Source: Liolophura sinensis (lineage: Eukaryota; Mollusca; Polyplacophora; Chitonida; Chitonidae). Taken from it: 64,000 nucleotides of DNA. A program made the translations under genes and the position numbers. The notes beneath the pieces were generated by a model. That model worked only from the letters and a program-made list of their open reading frames with translations. It made no database searches and was not told the DNA's origin. The DNA is taken from positions 17,581,850-17,645,849 of the forward strand of contig NC_088304.1 in assembly GCF_032854445.1 (NCBI RefSeq), in the 5' to 3' direction. Positions 25,001 to 39,400 of this stretch are shown piece after piece (position 1 is the stretch's first letter; every line of letters begins with the position of its first letter).

Positions 25001-28000
25001 CAGCTACATGCATACAAGCCTCAGCATGCTACCATGACAAAGTCAGGAGGTTTGTAAAGTCCCCTCAGCATGCTACCATGACAAAGTCAGGAGGTTTGCA
25101 AAGTATCATCAGCATGCTACCATGACAAAGTCAGGAGGTTTGTAAAGTTCCCTCAGCATGCTACCATGACAATGTCAGGAGGTTTGTAAAGTTCCCTCAG
25201 CATGCTACCATGACAAAGTCCCCTCAGCATGCTACCATGACAAAGTCAGGAGGTTTGTAAAGTCCCCTCAGCATGCTACCATGACAAAGTCAGGAGGTTT
25301 GTAAAGTCTCTTCAGCACGATACCATGACAAAGTCCCTTCAGAATGCTATTCAGCATGCTACCATGATAAAGTCAGGAGGTTTGTGAAGTTCCCTCAGCA
25401 TGCTGCCATGACAAAGTCATGAAGTTTGTAAAGTCCCCTCAGCATGCTACCATGACAAAGTCAGGAGGTTTGTAAAATCCTCTCAGCATGCTACCATGAT
25501 AAAGTCAGGAGGTTTGTAAAGTTCCCTCAGCATGCTACCAAGACAAAGTCATGAGGTTTGTAAAGTCTCCTCAGCATGCTACCATGACAATGTCAGGCAG
25601 TTTGTAAAGTCTCCTCAGCATGCTACCATGATGAAGTAAGGAGATTTGTTAAGTCACTTCAGCATGCTACCATGACAAATTCATGAGGTTTGTGAAGTCC
25701 CCTCAGTATGCTACCATGACAAAGTCAGGATGTTTGTGAAGTCTACTCAGCATGCTACCATGACAAAGTCAGGAGGTTTGTAAAGTCACCTCAGCATGCT
25801 ACCATGACACCCACTCACCAATTCTTTTCTACAAATAACCCTGACATAAAGTCAAATACTCATCACTATCTTTACATCATTAAACAGTGACCAAATAGTT
25901 TTAACAAAATGATTATGTGAAAAAGGAATGGCAATACCAGGCAGAACTATGTAGAAGAACTATGGAACTGAATCTGGACTCACCTCTTTTCCTTCATTCT
26001 CCTTGGCTTTCTTAATCTCTGCCCTCAGCTCAGTTTTTAGGGCAATTACTCGTTTCTTCAAATCTTCCACCTCATCCATGTTGGAAATCCGACTTTCACG
26101 GTTACTGTCTCCACCTGAATGCATCCATAGGCAACTTTGTAGATATCTACTGATGCTTTTACAGGCAAGGTCAACCCACTAACATACTAACACAGTTCAA
26201 CAGCTTTTACTTCTTAAAAGAAGAGTTAACTGATATACATGTATATGTAGTGAGAATGAAGTTTGTCCATATTACTTTCATACATGTTATAAATCAAAGA
26301 TACTCAATCATACATGTACTTCATGTACATCATACATGAAGATACTCAATCACACATGTACTTCATGTACATCATACATGAACATACTCAATCATACATG
26401 TACTTCATGTACATCATACATGAACATACTCAATCATACATGTACTTCATGTACATCATACATGAAGATACTCAATCACACATGTACTTCATGTACATCA
26501 TACATGAAGATACTCAATCACACATGTACTTCATGTACTTCACTTGTGAAGATACTCAATCACACATGTACATGTACATCATACATGAAGATACTCAATC
26601 ATACACGTACTTCATGTACATCATACATGAAGATACTCAATCACACATGTACTTCATGTACATCATACATGAAGAAACTCAATCACACATGTACTTCATG
26701 TACATCATACATGAAGATACTCAATCATACATGTACATCATACATGAACATACTCAATCGTACACGTACATCATGCATGAAGATACTCAATCATACATGT
26801 ACATCATACATGAAGATACTCAATCGTACATGTACATCATACATGAAGATACTCAATCATACATGTACATCATACATGAAGATACTCAATCGTACACGTA
26901 CATCATGCATGAAGATACTCAATCATACATGTACATCATACATGAAGATACTCAATCGTACATGTACATCATACATGAAGATACTCAATCATACATGTAC
27001 ATCATACATGAAGATACTCAATCATACACGTACATCATACATGAAGATACTCAATCATACATGTACATCATACATGAAGATACTCAATCATACACGTACA
27101 TCATACATGAAGATACTCAATCACACATGTACTTCATGTACATCACACATGAAGATACTCAATCACACATGTACTTCATGTACATCACACATGAAGATAC
27201 TCAATCACACATGTACTTCATGTACATCATACATGAAGATACTCAATCACACATGTACTTCATGAACATCATACATGAACATACTCAATCATACACGTAC
27301 ATCATGTACTTCACTTGTGAAGATACTCAATCATACATGTACATCATACATAAAGATACTCAATCGTACACGTACATCATACATGAAGATACTCAATCAT
27401 ACACGTACATCATACATGAAGATACTCAATCATACACGTACATCATACATGAAGATACTCAATCATACATGTACTTCATGTACATCATACATGAAGACAC
27501 TCAATCGTACTCGTGCATCATACATGAAGATACTCAATCGTACACGTACATCATACATGAAGATACTCAATCATTTATGTACATCATACATGAAGATACT
27601 CAATCATACATGTACATCATACATGAAGATACTCAATCACACATGTACATCATGCATGAAGATACTCAATCATACATGTACATCATACATGAAGATACTC
27701 AATCATACATGTACATCATACATGAAGATACTCAATCATACACGTACATCATACATGAACATACTCAATCATACGCGTAAATCATACATGAAGATACTCA
27801 ATCATACATGTACATCATACATGAACATACTCAATCATACACCTACATCATACATGAAGATACTCAATCATACATGTACATCATACATGAAGATACTCAA
27901 TCATACACGTACATCATACATGAAGATACTCAATCGTACACGTACATCATACATGAAGATACTCAATCATACATGTACATCATACATGAAGATACTCAAT

Positions 28001-29108
28001 CATACACGTACATCATACATGAAGATACTCAATCATACATGTACATCATACATGAAGATACTCAATCGTACACGTACATCATACATGAAGATACTCAATC
28101 CTACACATACATCATACATGAAGATACTCAATCATACACGTACATCATACATGAAGATACTCAATCATACACGTACATCAATGAAGATATTCAATCATAC
28201 ACGTACATCATACATGAAGATACTCAATCATACATGTACATCATACATGAAGATACTCAATCATACACGTACATCATACATGAACATACTCAATCATACA
28301 CGTACATCATACATGAAGATACTCAATCATACATGTACATCATACATGAAGATACTCAATCATACACCTACATCATACATGAAGATACTCAATCATACAT
28401 GTACTTTTGTCCAAGGTACATTATAGGTTCAGTTAAAGTTTACAATCATTTAGTATAGCACAGGGGCCACTTTCACAAAGACATCGCACGTATAGGACAA
28501 TGTCGTACGACAAATGTAAGGTAAAAAAAAAGTTGTATACCGCTTTGTGAAAGTGGCTCCAGTACTGGTTGATACTGATAAGACTTTACAGGACATCTTG
28601 TGCTTTAATCAGAATCTGTGTTTAACATTCCCCTTGAATAAAACTGCGATTAACAGCTGTAAATTCAAATCACTTACCATGAAAGTGATCATTTATGAAA
28701 ATGATAGCGCTGCATATTTTGAATGTTTTTTTTTTTTTCAGATGTACAGATACATGTAGCTTTGAAACAAACAAAACTTTTTCACTCTTGCTTAATAAAT
28801 TTTATACCACATGTATATGTTACCTTGCTGGTCTATCCTATGATCTGTCAGTAGGATATCTGTCAGTGATGCAAACCACTTCACCTCAAAGTTATGTCGC
28901 TGAGACCTGTACAACAGAGAACAGGCATGTACTCGTTGCAGTAAACCCCCCCTCCCCAAAAAAAACAAACACGCATTTATGTACAAGTATTTATATTAAC
29001 AAATTAAGTTGAGCATATGTGTTCCAGAAAATACCAGGCAATATTTCAACACACGTGTTATTTTAAACTTGTGGTTTAGTGCACTTGAAAAAGATGATCA
29101 GTATAATG

Positions 29109-29162
<54 letters not shown>

Positions 29163-32100
29163 AATTTCTCAAACTTTTCAACTTTCATGTATATACACCT
29201 TCATAAATTCATATACACCTTCACCTGTAAATTTTATTTATTTATTTATTTATTTATTTGATTGGTGTTTTACGCCGTACTCGAGAATATTTCACTGACG
29301 GTAGCCAGGATTATGGTGGGAGAAAACCGGGTACAGCCCGGGGGAAACCCACGACGATGCGCAGGTTGCTGACAGACCTTCCCACGTACGGCGGGAGAAG
29401 AAGCCAGCATGAGTTGGACTTGAACTCACAGCGATCGCATTGGTTAGAGGCTCCTGGGTCATTAGGCTACGCTAGTGCGCTAACCAACTGAGCCATGGAG
29501 GCCCCAAATAATGTTTATGGCTCATGGTTTACATGAACAATTGCAAATTAAAGCTCACTGACTGAAGATGTAAAATGAGGCAGCTTCTTTCAACATAACT
29601 GTAGTTTGCTTTATGATTTTATCTGAAATGATAAGTTTAATCATTTCCAAATGGCTGGTAGTTTAACTGGACATTATGAGTGACAACTTATGGACTTACC
29701 TTCCACTGATTTTCTGTTTGGTGCAAATGATGACATCGTTGAACAGGAAGACGTAGCGTAACTTCCGCCGACCGCCCTCCAGCGCTACCAGGAAGCTGTT
29801 CTTCACCAGGTGTTGCTGCTCTTCAAGCTGACCAATAAAAGTGCAGATAACAATTTAAGTAACGCCACCAGCCAATCAAATCAGAGGAACAGTTTATTTA
29901 TTTATTTCGTAATTTCGGCTGTGCTCAAAAATATTTTCCTTATATGACACTGGCACCTGGAACTTTACCTGACCTCATGAAACCTGGTCCACATGTGTGA
30001 GTTCATACACACATGTATGTAACCAATTCTTCAATCCCCGATCCTTAACTGCCCATACATGTAACCAAACACTCAATCCATGATCCTTAACTGCCCATAC
30101 ATGTAACCAAATGCTCAATCCATGATCCTTAACTGCCCATATATGTAACCAAACACTCAATCACTGATCCTTAACTGCACATACATGTAACCAAATGCTC
30201 AATCCCTGATCCTTAACTGCCCATACATGTAACCAAATGGTCAATCCCTGATCCTTAACTGCACATACATGTAACCAAACACTCAATCCCTGATCCTTAA
30301 CTGCACATATCTGTAACCAAATGCTCAATCCCTGATCCTTAACTGCACATACATGTAACCAAATGCTCAATCCCTGATCCTTAACTGCCCATACATGTAA
30401 CCAAATGGTCAATCCCTGGTTCTTAACTGCCCATACAGGTAACCAAATTGTCAATCCCTGATCCTTAACTGCCCATACATGAAACCAAATGGTCAATTCC
30501 TGATCCTTAACTGCCCATATGTGTAACCTGACCCTCAATTCCTCTTGTTATTGGGCTAACCGTCAATCCCTAGTCCATGGACCTACCCACCTAGACCCAC
30601 CATCTCTTAGCCTTTTGCTGAGCCTTACTACACGTACATGCCAGTACCTAAACTTTGAACTGTTATTTTGGACGTAACACTAGCCTTACTGTACAGCAGG
30701 CCTGACCTCCTGACCTTTTCTGAAGCCTTAACCTTTACTATGCTGACCTTTCTGCTGGACCTGTCTTGTCGTGAGTCGCCGTACTCCTCCAAGTTGAGGT
30801 GAGTCAACTGCTTTGCCTTGAGCAGTTCCTCATAGTCAGGGTGAGTCTTCGGAGTACAATTTATTAGGTCCTAAAATGTTAGACAAAAAATGAATTTGTT
30901 AAATCTTATTGTGGTTATACAGGTATTGCCTTTTGTCAATAGACTATTGTAGTGCACTCCAAAGAAACAGGAAAAAAATTATTACAGAGAAACATGTAAA
31001 AAAAAATTTCCAAAAACTGAACTATTTACCTACATGTACATCTTCATATGAATTACTGCATACATGTACATTAATAACATGGAATATAAAATGCGTACAG
31101 AAAAGACAAGAATTACAACTATTGCAGTCGCTATGAGTTCAAGTCCAGCTCATGCTGGTTTCCTATCCGGCCATAAGTGGGAAGGTTTGTCAGCAACCTG
31201 CACATGGACGTTGGTTTCCTCTGGGCTTTGCTTGGTTTCCTCCACCATAATGCTGAATGTTGTCGTGTAAGTGAAATATTCTGGAGTATGACGTAAAACA
31301 CAAATCAAAGTAAACATAATTAACTGACAACTGACTGTTTATTACCAGACTCTTGCATAAATGGTAATGTGGTAATTTCTAGTAATGATTGATTGCCGAC
31401 AAGGTTAATGATCACTGGCTATATGAAGACCCCATGTTCAACAGCCATACAGCAGCATGCTTTAGCTGTCTTTTCCTTTCATAAAGCCAAAATATCCTGT
31501 CTTTGACTACATGTATAGGCTATGACAGCTGATTCTGTTATAATGTGTAACACCCATGGAATTTATCGGATGATGTAAACTTACATGAAGTACTAAAGTA
31601 TTCCTCTGTATCCTTACAACTGGCTTAAACAGCATGTCTGCAAAAGAAAGAAACATTTGAAGTCAGACGTCAACAATGCGGAATCTCAAAAATAACTTCT
31701 AAACTTAATGGATAAACAATGTCAACAACTTCTAAATTCAGATGGATGTTACTAGCTCATGCTATCACAGAGGTTAATACAACTGATTTAAAACTCACTC
31801 TGCAGACTGAGAGTCTCCTTGCTGTTAGGGATGGGAACCATGTTGGCCAGTTCCCTAAACTGCAAGTTCTCCTCTGAGCATCTTCCTATGGTCTCCACAG
31901 CCTTGGGGTAGTTTTTCATATAGTCACTGTACACAGGGAAACTGGAGATCTGTGCAGTAGGAAAAGGTCAGTTTGTAATCATCTATCATTTGTGAACACA
32001 TAAACTGGGAAAATGCACATTTACAGCCAGTGAGCAGAGCAGCCGGCCAGTGAGAACAACAACCAGCTAGTGAGCAGAACAACCAGCCAGTGAACAGAAC

Positions 32101-35100
32101 AACCAGCCAGTGAACAGAACAACCAGCCAGCAGATCAATCAGCTGGTGAGCAGAACAATCAGCCAGCGAGAACAAAAACCTGCCAGTGAGTGAGCAGAAC
32201 AACCAGCCAGTGAGCAGAACGCCCATTCAGCAGATCAACCATCAGGTGAGCAGAACAAACAGCTGGCAGATCAACCATCCAGTGGGCAAAACAACCAGCC
32301 ATTGAGAACAAGACCAGCAAATGAGTCAGCAGAACAACCAGCAAGTGAGAGCAACAACCAACAAGTGAGAACAATAGCCAGCTAGTGAGCAAAACAACCA
32401 GCAAGTGAGTATAACAAGTAGTCAGGAAGAACAACCACCAAGCAGAGAGCAGACAACCAGCCAGTGAGCAGAATAACTAGCCTGTAAGCAGAGCAGCCAT
32501 CCAGTGGGAACAAGACAGTGAGCAGAACAATTAGCTAGTGAGCAGAACAACCAGTCAGTGAGCACAATGACTAGCCATTCAGCAGAACAATCTACTGTCA
32601 GAAGAACAATCAGCCAGAAGGCAGAACAATTCACCACTAGACTTCAGTAACATGAACTTTCAGCTTATCAATAATAATATCATACAAAACATAAATTAAA
32701 AAATAACACACCAACCCAATTTGCCTGTATCTGTATTGACCCCACCCTCTATAATCTCTGAGGAAAATGACCATTTCTACAGTCATGTCATGACAGTGAT
32801 GTGTTTATGTTGGCTGCATTCTTGTATGCGAATGTGTAAGCCACATTTGATGCTGTATGAAAATGTGCCTGTTGACAAACTGTCGCTAGCTCACATATGC
32901 CCAATGGTAAGTGGTAGCTAGATCACGCCATCAAAGTAGAGCAAGCTCCACCCAAGCTTTTATTTACTTTAACTGTCACCAGTTCACTGCACAATTCCAC
33001 AGTAACCTATACGGAAGTATCAAAAGAGTGCATTGGCCGAGTCTTCCGTGCTGGCAAAACTGCCTAACCATACCATTATCACATCACTGTAACTCTTTTG
33101 TTACACATACCACTGTACATCGATTATCACTTGATTATGCCTGCAGTTTTGTTTACATATTCCCTGGCTACAAGAGCTGTATTTCACTTGAGGTTTTTAA
33201 GGTTGACACAGGTGCTTTATGTATTTCTGATAGTCATTTTTTACATAACACACTTTAGGCTAAACAAAACTAAAGCACTGCATGTAAATTTGTATGAATC
33301 ATTGATTCAAACTAAAATTTTTAACATGCTGCTCACTCTGTTGAACTGTTTTGGCATGGCCGATACGGACTCCTGATCAGAGAAGTCCCAGGTTCAACTG
33401 CTAGAAAACTAGAGCCCAGAAAACTACTACCACTAAATGTAATATACACAACAGTATATAGGAAACTGTAGTGTTGTTCACTGTTATTAAGGAGCTTGCA
33501 ATATTTGCTGCATTATTAAACATATACATTTTTTGGTCCATCTGGACAATAGATCCCAATGTATCAAGAATAAAAATATAGTTGTGAAACTGAGAAAACC
33601 ATGTTGTGTGTACATCTACAGTGTATATGTAAAACTTCAAAATGAATGTAGGAGGAATGTAGGACTTCAGAATGAATGCAGGGGGAATGTAGGACTTCAG
33701 AATGAATGCAGGGGGAATGTAGGACTTCAGAATGAATGTAGTGGGAATGTAGGACTTCAGAATAAATGCAGTGGGAATGTAGGACTTCAGAATGAATGCA
33801 GTGGGATTGTAGACCTTCAGAATGAATGCAGTGGGAATGTAAGACATCAGAATGAATGCAGTAGGAATATCGGACTTCAGAATAAATGCAGTGGGAACTT
33901 ATTACATATTCATGTACCTGTTACGAAAGTATCTGAACCTAAACAGGACTTCAACCTGTATTCAGATCACGTCAGTGTTTTCTCCATCACTTGTTACATA
34001 AAACTATACATGTATTTATATACTTGTGCCTTTTGGGGCCTTTTAGCCTTTTTTAGCTTTTTGTGAAGCTTAAGGACAGGTCTACTTATACGTACATGAG
34101 CACAGAATAAACAGCTCAACTATTTACGTTACAAAGGCACAAAGCTCAAAAAATACCTTTATTAGGCTTTTAGTTATAGGATACTGGGATCTAGTTGAGA
34201 TGTTTTGTGAGTCTTTTCCTGAATCCAGGTCAGCACGTCAAAAGCTTAGAGGCAGGACACTAACCCACAAACAGTGCGACAAATAACTGTGACCTTCACA
34301 CGCACAAGGAGATTGGATACAGCTTCAACTCTGGATGTATTCTACGACCTGCCACTCCTTACAACTGATACAATTTGCTGGGCTTTCTGCTTTAGGGATT
34401 ATATAAGCCACACAACTCAGTACTGTAAAATGTCATATACAGGATAAAATCTCCTACATATACTCATCATCAACAGGTCAAATGGTTGTGAAATTAAGTA
34501 CACTGCTACTCCAGTCCAATCCAGCTTGTCTGCCTGACAGCTTATGTAATCTGTGTCCATTACTGTACATGATCACCTTATTACAGATCTGTTATAAACA
34601 TGCATAACTGTAGAAATTCCTACATGTACATATGCACAAAATGTTGGCTTTTAGATGTACTCTGGGTACGGACTGTATTCTGGGTACAGACCGTATTCTG
34701 GGTACAGACCGAACTCTGTGTACAGACCGTACTCTGGGTACAGACTGTATTCTGGGTACAGACTGTATTCTGGGTACAGACTGTACTCTGGGCACAGACT
34801 GTTTTCTGGGTACAGACTGTACTCTGGGCACAGACTGTATTCTGGGTACAGACTGTACTCTGGGCACAGACTGTATTCTGGGTACAGACTGTATTTTCCT
34901 GTTTATTCACAGACAGTGACAACGATGTACTCATCCTCCAGTTATCGTGATGAGCCATGATGATGGAAAATATGATCATCAGACAATGTTCCACAAGTAA
35001 AATAAATTCTTAGATGAAAAAATCTTAAAAGCCCGATCAGGTTTTACCTTATTCCCAGAAACACTATGTCTGTATTAAAGCTCTGATGGATAAACAGGGA

Positions 35101-36422
35101 TTGTCTTGTGTTTTTTGGAACAACATGTAATAATGATAAACTGATTAGAAACTGATTTATCTCTCTGATCACTGTTTAACGAAAACACTAAAGAATTAAT
35201 CATTTATACAATGACGGCCAATTTGATTGGTGGCGGAAACTAGAGTACCCACAGTAAAATGTGACAAAACAAACTTTCCCATCTGTGATGGCAAATGTGA
35301 CTGATGGGCAAAAAGTTGACTGCTATGAATATTCATGTATAAGTGGCCCATTGCAAACGACACAGACTGCTCTGTTGACTTCTTATTTCCACAAAGTCCA
35401 CAGAAAAAATAAGAATGCTACAACATTTAGAAATTCCTTGTCCATGGCCTCAGATGAACCTGTCAGCATTATGAGTCAGCATTGTGAGTCAGCATTGTGA
35501 GCCAGCATTGTGAGCCAGCATTGTGAGCCAGAATTGTGAGTCAGCATTGTGAGCCAGCATTGTGAGCCAGCATTGTGAGCCAGCATTGTGAGCCAGCATT
35601 GTGAGTCAGCATTGTGAGCCAGAATTGTGAGCCAGCATTGTGAGCCAGCATTGTGAGTCAGCATTGTGAGCCAGCATTGTGAGCCAGCATTGTGAGTCAG
35701 CATTGTGAGTCAGCATTGTGAGCCAGCATTGTGAGCCAGCATTGTGAGCCAGCATTGTGAGCCAGCGGGCAGGAGTCACACAAATTAATAACATCAGGCG
35801 GCTTCACATTCACCATGACAAATTTAAAACTACCAATTCATAAAAAGACTGACCAGCATTTTGAAGAGGTCACCAACCCTCTGTTGGGGCGTTGATTCGT
35901 TGACACGCTCAGCCAGCTCATGGACAAACTTCTCGTGGATGATGTGCAGCTCTGGAATCTTGGAGAATACCACCTTGATATCCTCCAAGGACATAACTGG
36001 TTGTGAGGAACCGGCTGCAGCTTCCAGGGACTTTTTGTACTGGGAATTGAGAGAAAACAACATTTAATATAAACCTGGTAAAAGCAAAGAGGGCACATTC
36101 AACAACAAAGCTGTGTGTATTGCAGTTCATTTTGTGCCAAGAAATTCAATAAAATGCATGTGCATGCAAATTGCCTTTTGGTTTAAAATGTTAAAATTTC
36201 AAATTTTAAAATGTTCCATGTCAAAGCTCAAAACAGTCAAGGAGTGCTTAAGATTTATGATTAGGGCAGATAGCCAAATGATATGCATGATCGGTACATT
36301 TTGCCCAAAGTTTTGCAAACGGTCTAGACACGCCTTAACCTTACATACTAGTGACAAATTGTGACAGACCTGCTGTCACTAAACTACATACTCAGTGACA
36401 AGCATTTTCCAGTGCCAAATTC

Positions 36423-36481
<59 letters not shown>

Positions 36482-39400
36482 CATAAATGTATCAAAAAGG
36501 CAAAAGTTTAGAATTCTTTTTTTTCTGATGTAATGCTGAGCAAAATAGCCTACCTTTAAGAGAACCTCTAGACTGGTCAGGTAATCGCGTTCTGTCTCCA
36601 GGATTCCTTGCAGCACCAGCTTTCGCAAACGTAACTTCTCCTTTTCCGGTGAGCTTGGTCCAGGATGATCTCCCTTAAGACAAATACATAATATTTGACA
36701 GCTTCAGATAAACGATTCCATGTATCTGTGTATAGATGTATATTACACCATAATCAACTTCTGTTGCTACTTTTTTTTTTCTTTTTTCTTTTTTTGTAGC
36801 ACACATTTCTATAAGTGCCAGCAACTGTAGCTTTGTCTTTTTTACTCACCTCAGAGTCTGTGCTGCATGCATCCAACTCAGACACTGGGGAAGAGTTACG
36901 ATTGCTACCAATGGTCCCATCACTGTCACAGTTTCGACTGGGTTGACTGACAGGATGGTCACGTCTCATGCACACAGGCGACCCGGAGATGTTCTCTACA
37001 AAATCAAAAAAAAAAAACAAAAACATTTTCATTGACACTATAAAATAACAGAGATGTGAAGCAAGGTTTTCTGCTTTTCACTTCACCATTGAAGTTTAAT
37101 TGTGAGATACGGTGATTAGAATGAAAAATCTTTGTGATGTTGAGAATCTAATAAACCCCAATCCATAAAGACAACTTAATATTCACACAACCAACATTTT
37201 ATTCACTGGAAAACATTTTATTACTTATTTATTTGTTTGATTGGTGTTTTACGCCATACTCAAGAATATTTCACTTATACGACGGCAGCCAGCATTATGG
37301 TGAGAGGAAACCGGACAGTGCCCAGGGAGAACCCATGACCATCCGCAGGTTGGAGAGAGCCAGCATGAGCTGGACTTGAACTCACAGCAACCATATTGGT
37401 GAGAGGCTCCTGGGTCATTATGTTGTGCTAGACCAACTGAGCCCCGAAAAACATTTAAAAAAAAAAAAAAATGATGGGTTTCAAATAAAGTTTTCAGTGA
37501 TTTTTCAACAGTTGTTATCATTAACCTTTTTATAAATTCAGTCACAGTTAATAGTGAGAAGGAGTGTTGTTTAAGGTTTGTGGCCTAACAATTAACCAGT
37601 GGGAATTAGGTCAGTGTAAAACATACACACCTGTACAAGCAGACAGTATATGACTTAGATATACATAGGGATGTTCCCATACACTTCGATTGGGATTAAG
37701 ATAAATGGATTAAGACCATCACTCTCATAATCCCGGAACAAAGTCACTCTGTCTGGCAAAAGACACTTCTTTGTATACAAACTCAGCAACACACATTGTT
37801 AACATAACTGTGTGCATGATGACTGCATTTCCTCAAATAAACTGACCTGGTATTTTATCTCTCTCTACAGTCATGACGGTAGCATCTTATAACCAAGATC
37901 TGGATGTATGCTATGTTTGTACAGTTTGTACAATGTATGATCATGACTTTTCTAAAAATGATTACACCTATCATGATATGGCTGTATGGGGAAAACACAA
38001 ACGCTCCGGCGTGGACATATAGAATGTTTACATTAGCTTATTAAACTAGACAACTCTGTTCAACCACCTGCAGGTATAGGTTAGACTAAAACAAAATAAA
38101 TGCATACAGGTATACCACACAGGTAACTTTCTAAACACACCCACCTGTACATGTATATAGCTGTTCTGATGATGTACATAAATTGGCTCAACAAGTATAT
38201 TCAAGATAGATGTACAAATTTATTTTTTTCAGATTTCAGTAATTATAATGCTTCTACTGTTCAGGTTGTGAATTCACAAGAAAAAGAAAAACTGTACGTA
38301 TATACCATGTACAAGAATATCATGGAATTAAGAAAAATTAGAATGAGGACTAGAAAAAACACCAGTGCTACATAGCTGACATGTATGGTAAAGCTGATAC
38401 AGTTGCTATGGCTGGCTAAGCCACTCTCTGAAAGTGGAACACCAGCTCCTACAGCTTAGGCAGGTGTAGGCTTTGTCACAATGCTCAGGTAACCCACAGG
38501 TAAATTCGTTAATCTCTTTCCTGTTTACACTGTATCTGACAACTACCTGATATTAACACCACAGGAAGCAGGAGGTGATTGGTTAAAGCTGAGCTAACTG
38601 TTTTTTGTAGCACATCATGCAAGACAGAGGTCTACAAGCTTGAAGAAAGTATTATGCTTCCAATTAACAACTGTAATTCTTCAACTGTTTCGCATGTTGG
38701 TAAAGTGTTATATTCTGAAGGCATTATTCTGTCATGCCTGTGTAGACTGATTGAATTATACTTTTCTAAGAAGCTCTGAAATTGGTCATTCCAAGCAATG
38801 CAGTTTCGCCTCTAAAATCAAATTGAAAATGTGCATAAATTGAACTTAAAGTTGCTCTTTCATGCATGCGAAAAGGTTGATGTATTTAAATGTGGCAACT
38901 AGCCCATTGCATGTCCACAGTTGACAGTGTTAATTGGCATTCATGGCATTAGTGAATCCAGATTATAGGCAATCTGTGAATTCAACAGCAAGCTGAAACT
39001 TCTTCTTATTTAATCTAACCATCTGAAAGTAATAATTATTCACAGCCTTGAGTCTATCATCTAGTCAGCTGACATATCTCTCCATTAAAGGTGACCTAAC
39101 ACTTCCACAGCACATGAACACAGGTAGACAAAGCCTCACTGACACTATGTACATGTGGTATGGAAATAGAAATGTCAAAACAGCCTCACTGACATCATGT
39201 ACATGTGGTATGGAAATACAGGTATCATGACAGCCTCACTGACATCATGTACATGTGGTATGGAAACAGATGTCACAACAGCCTCACTGACATCATGTAC
39301 ATGTGGTATGGAAACAGAGATGTCAAAACAGCCTCACTGACATCATGTACATGTGGTATGGAAACAGAGATGTCACAACAGCCTCACTGACATCATGTAC

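Noticed and set aside
26314-28458. 488- and 383-codon frames
   Set aside because: Translation of the intron 9 minisatellite on the strand opposite to BCR.
35196-35240. Possible SINE trace (TTATACAATGACGGCCAA)
   Set aside because: Too short to call with confidence.
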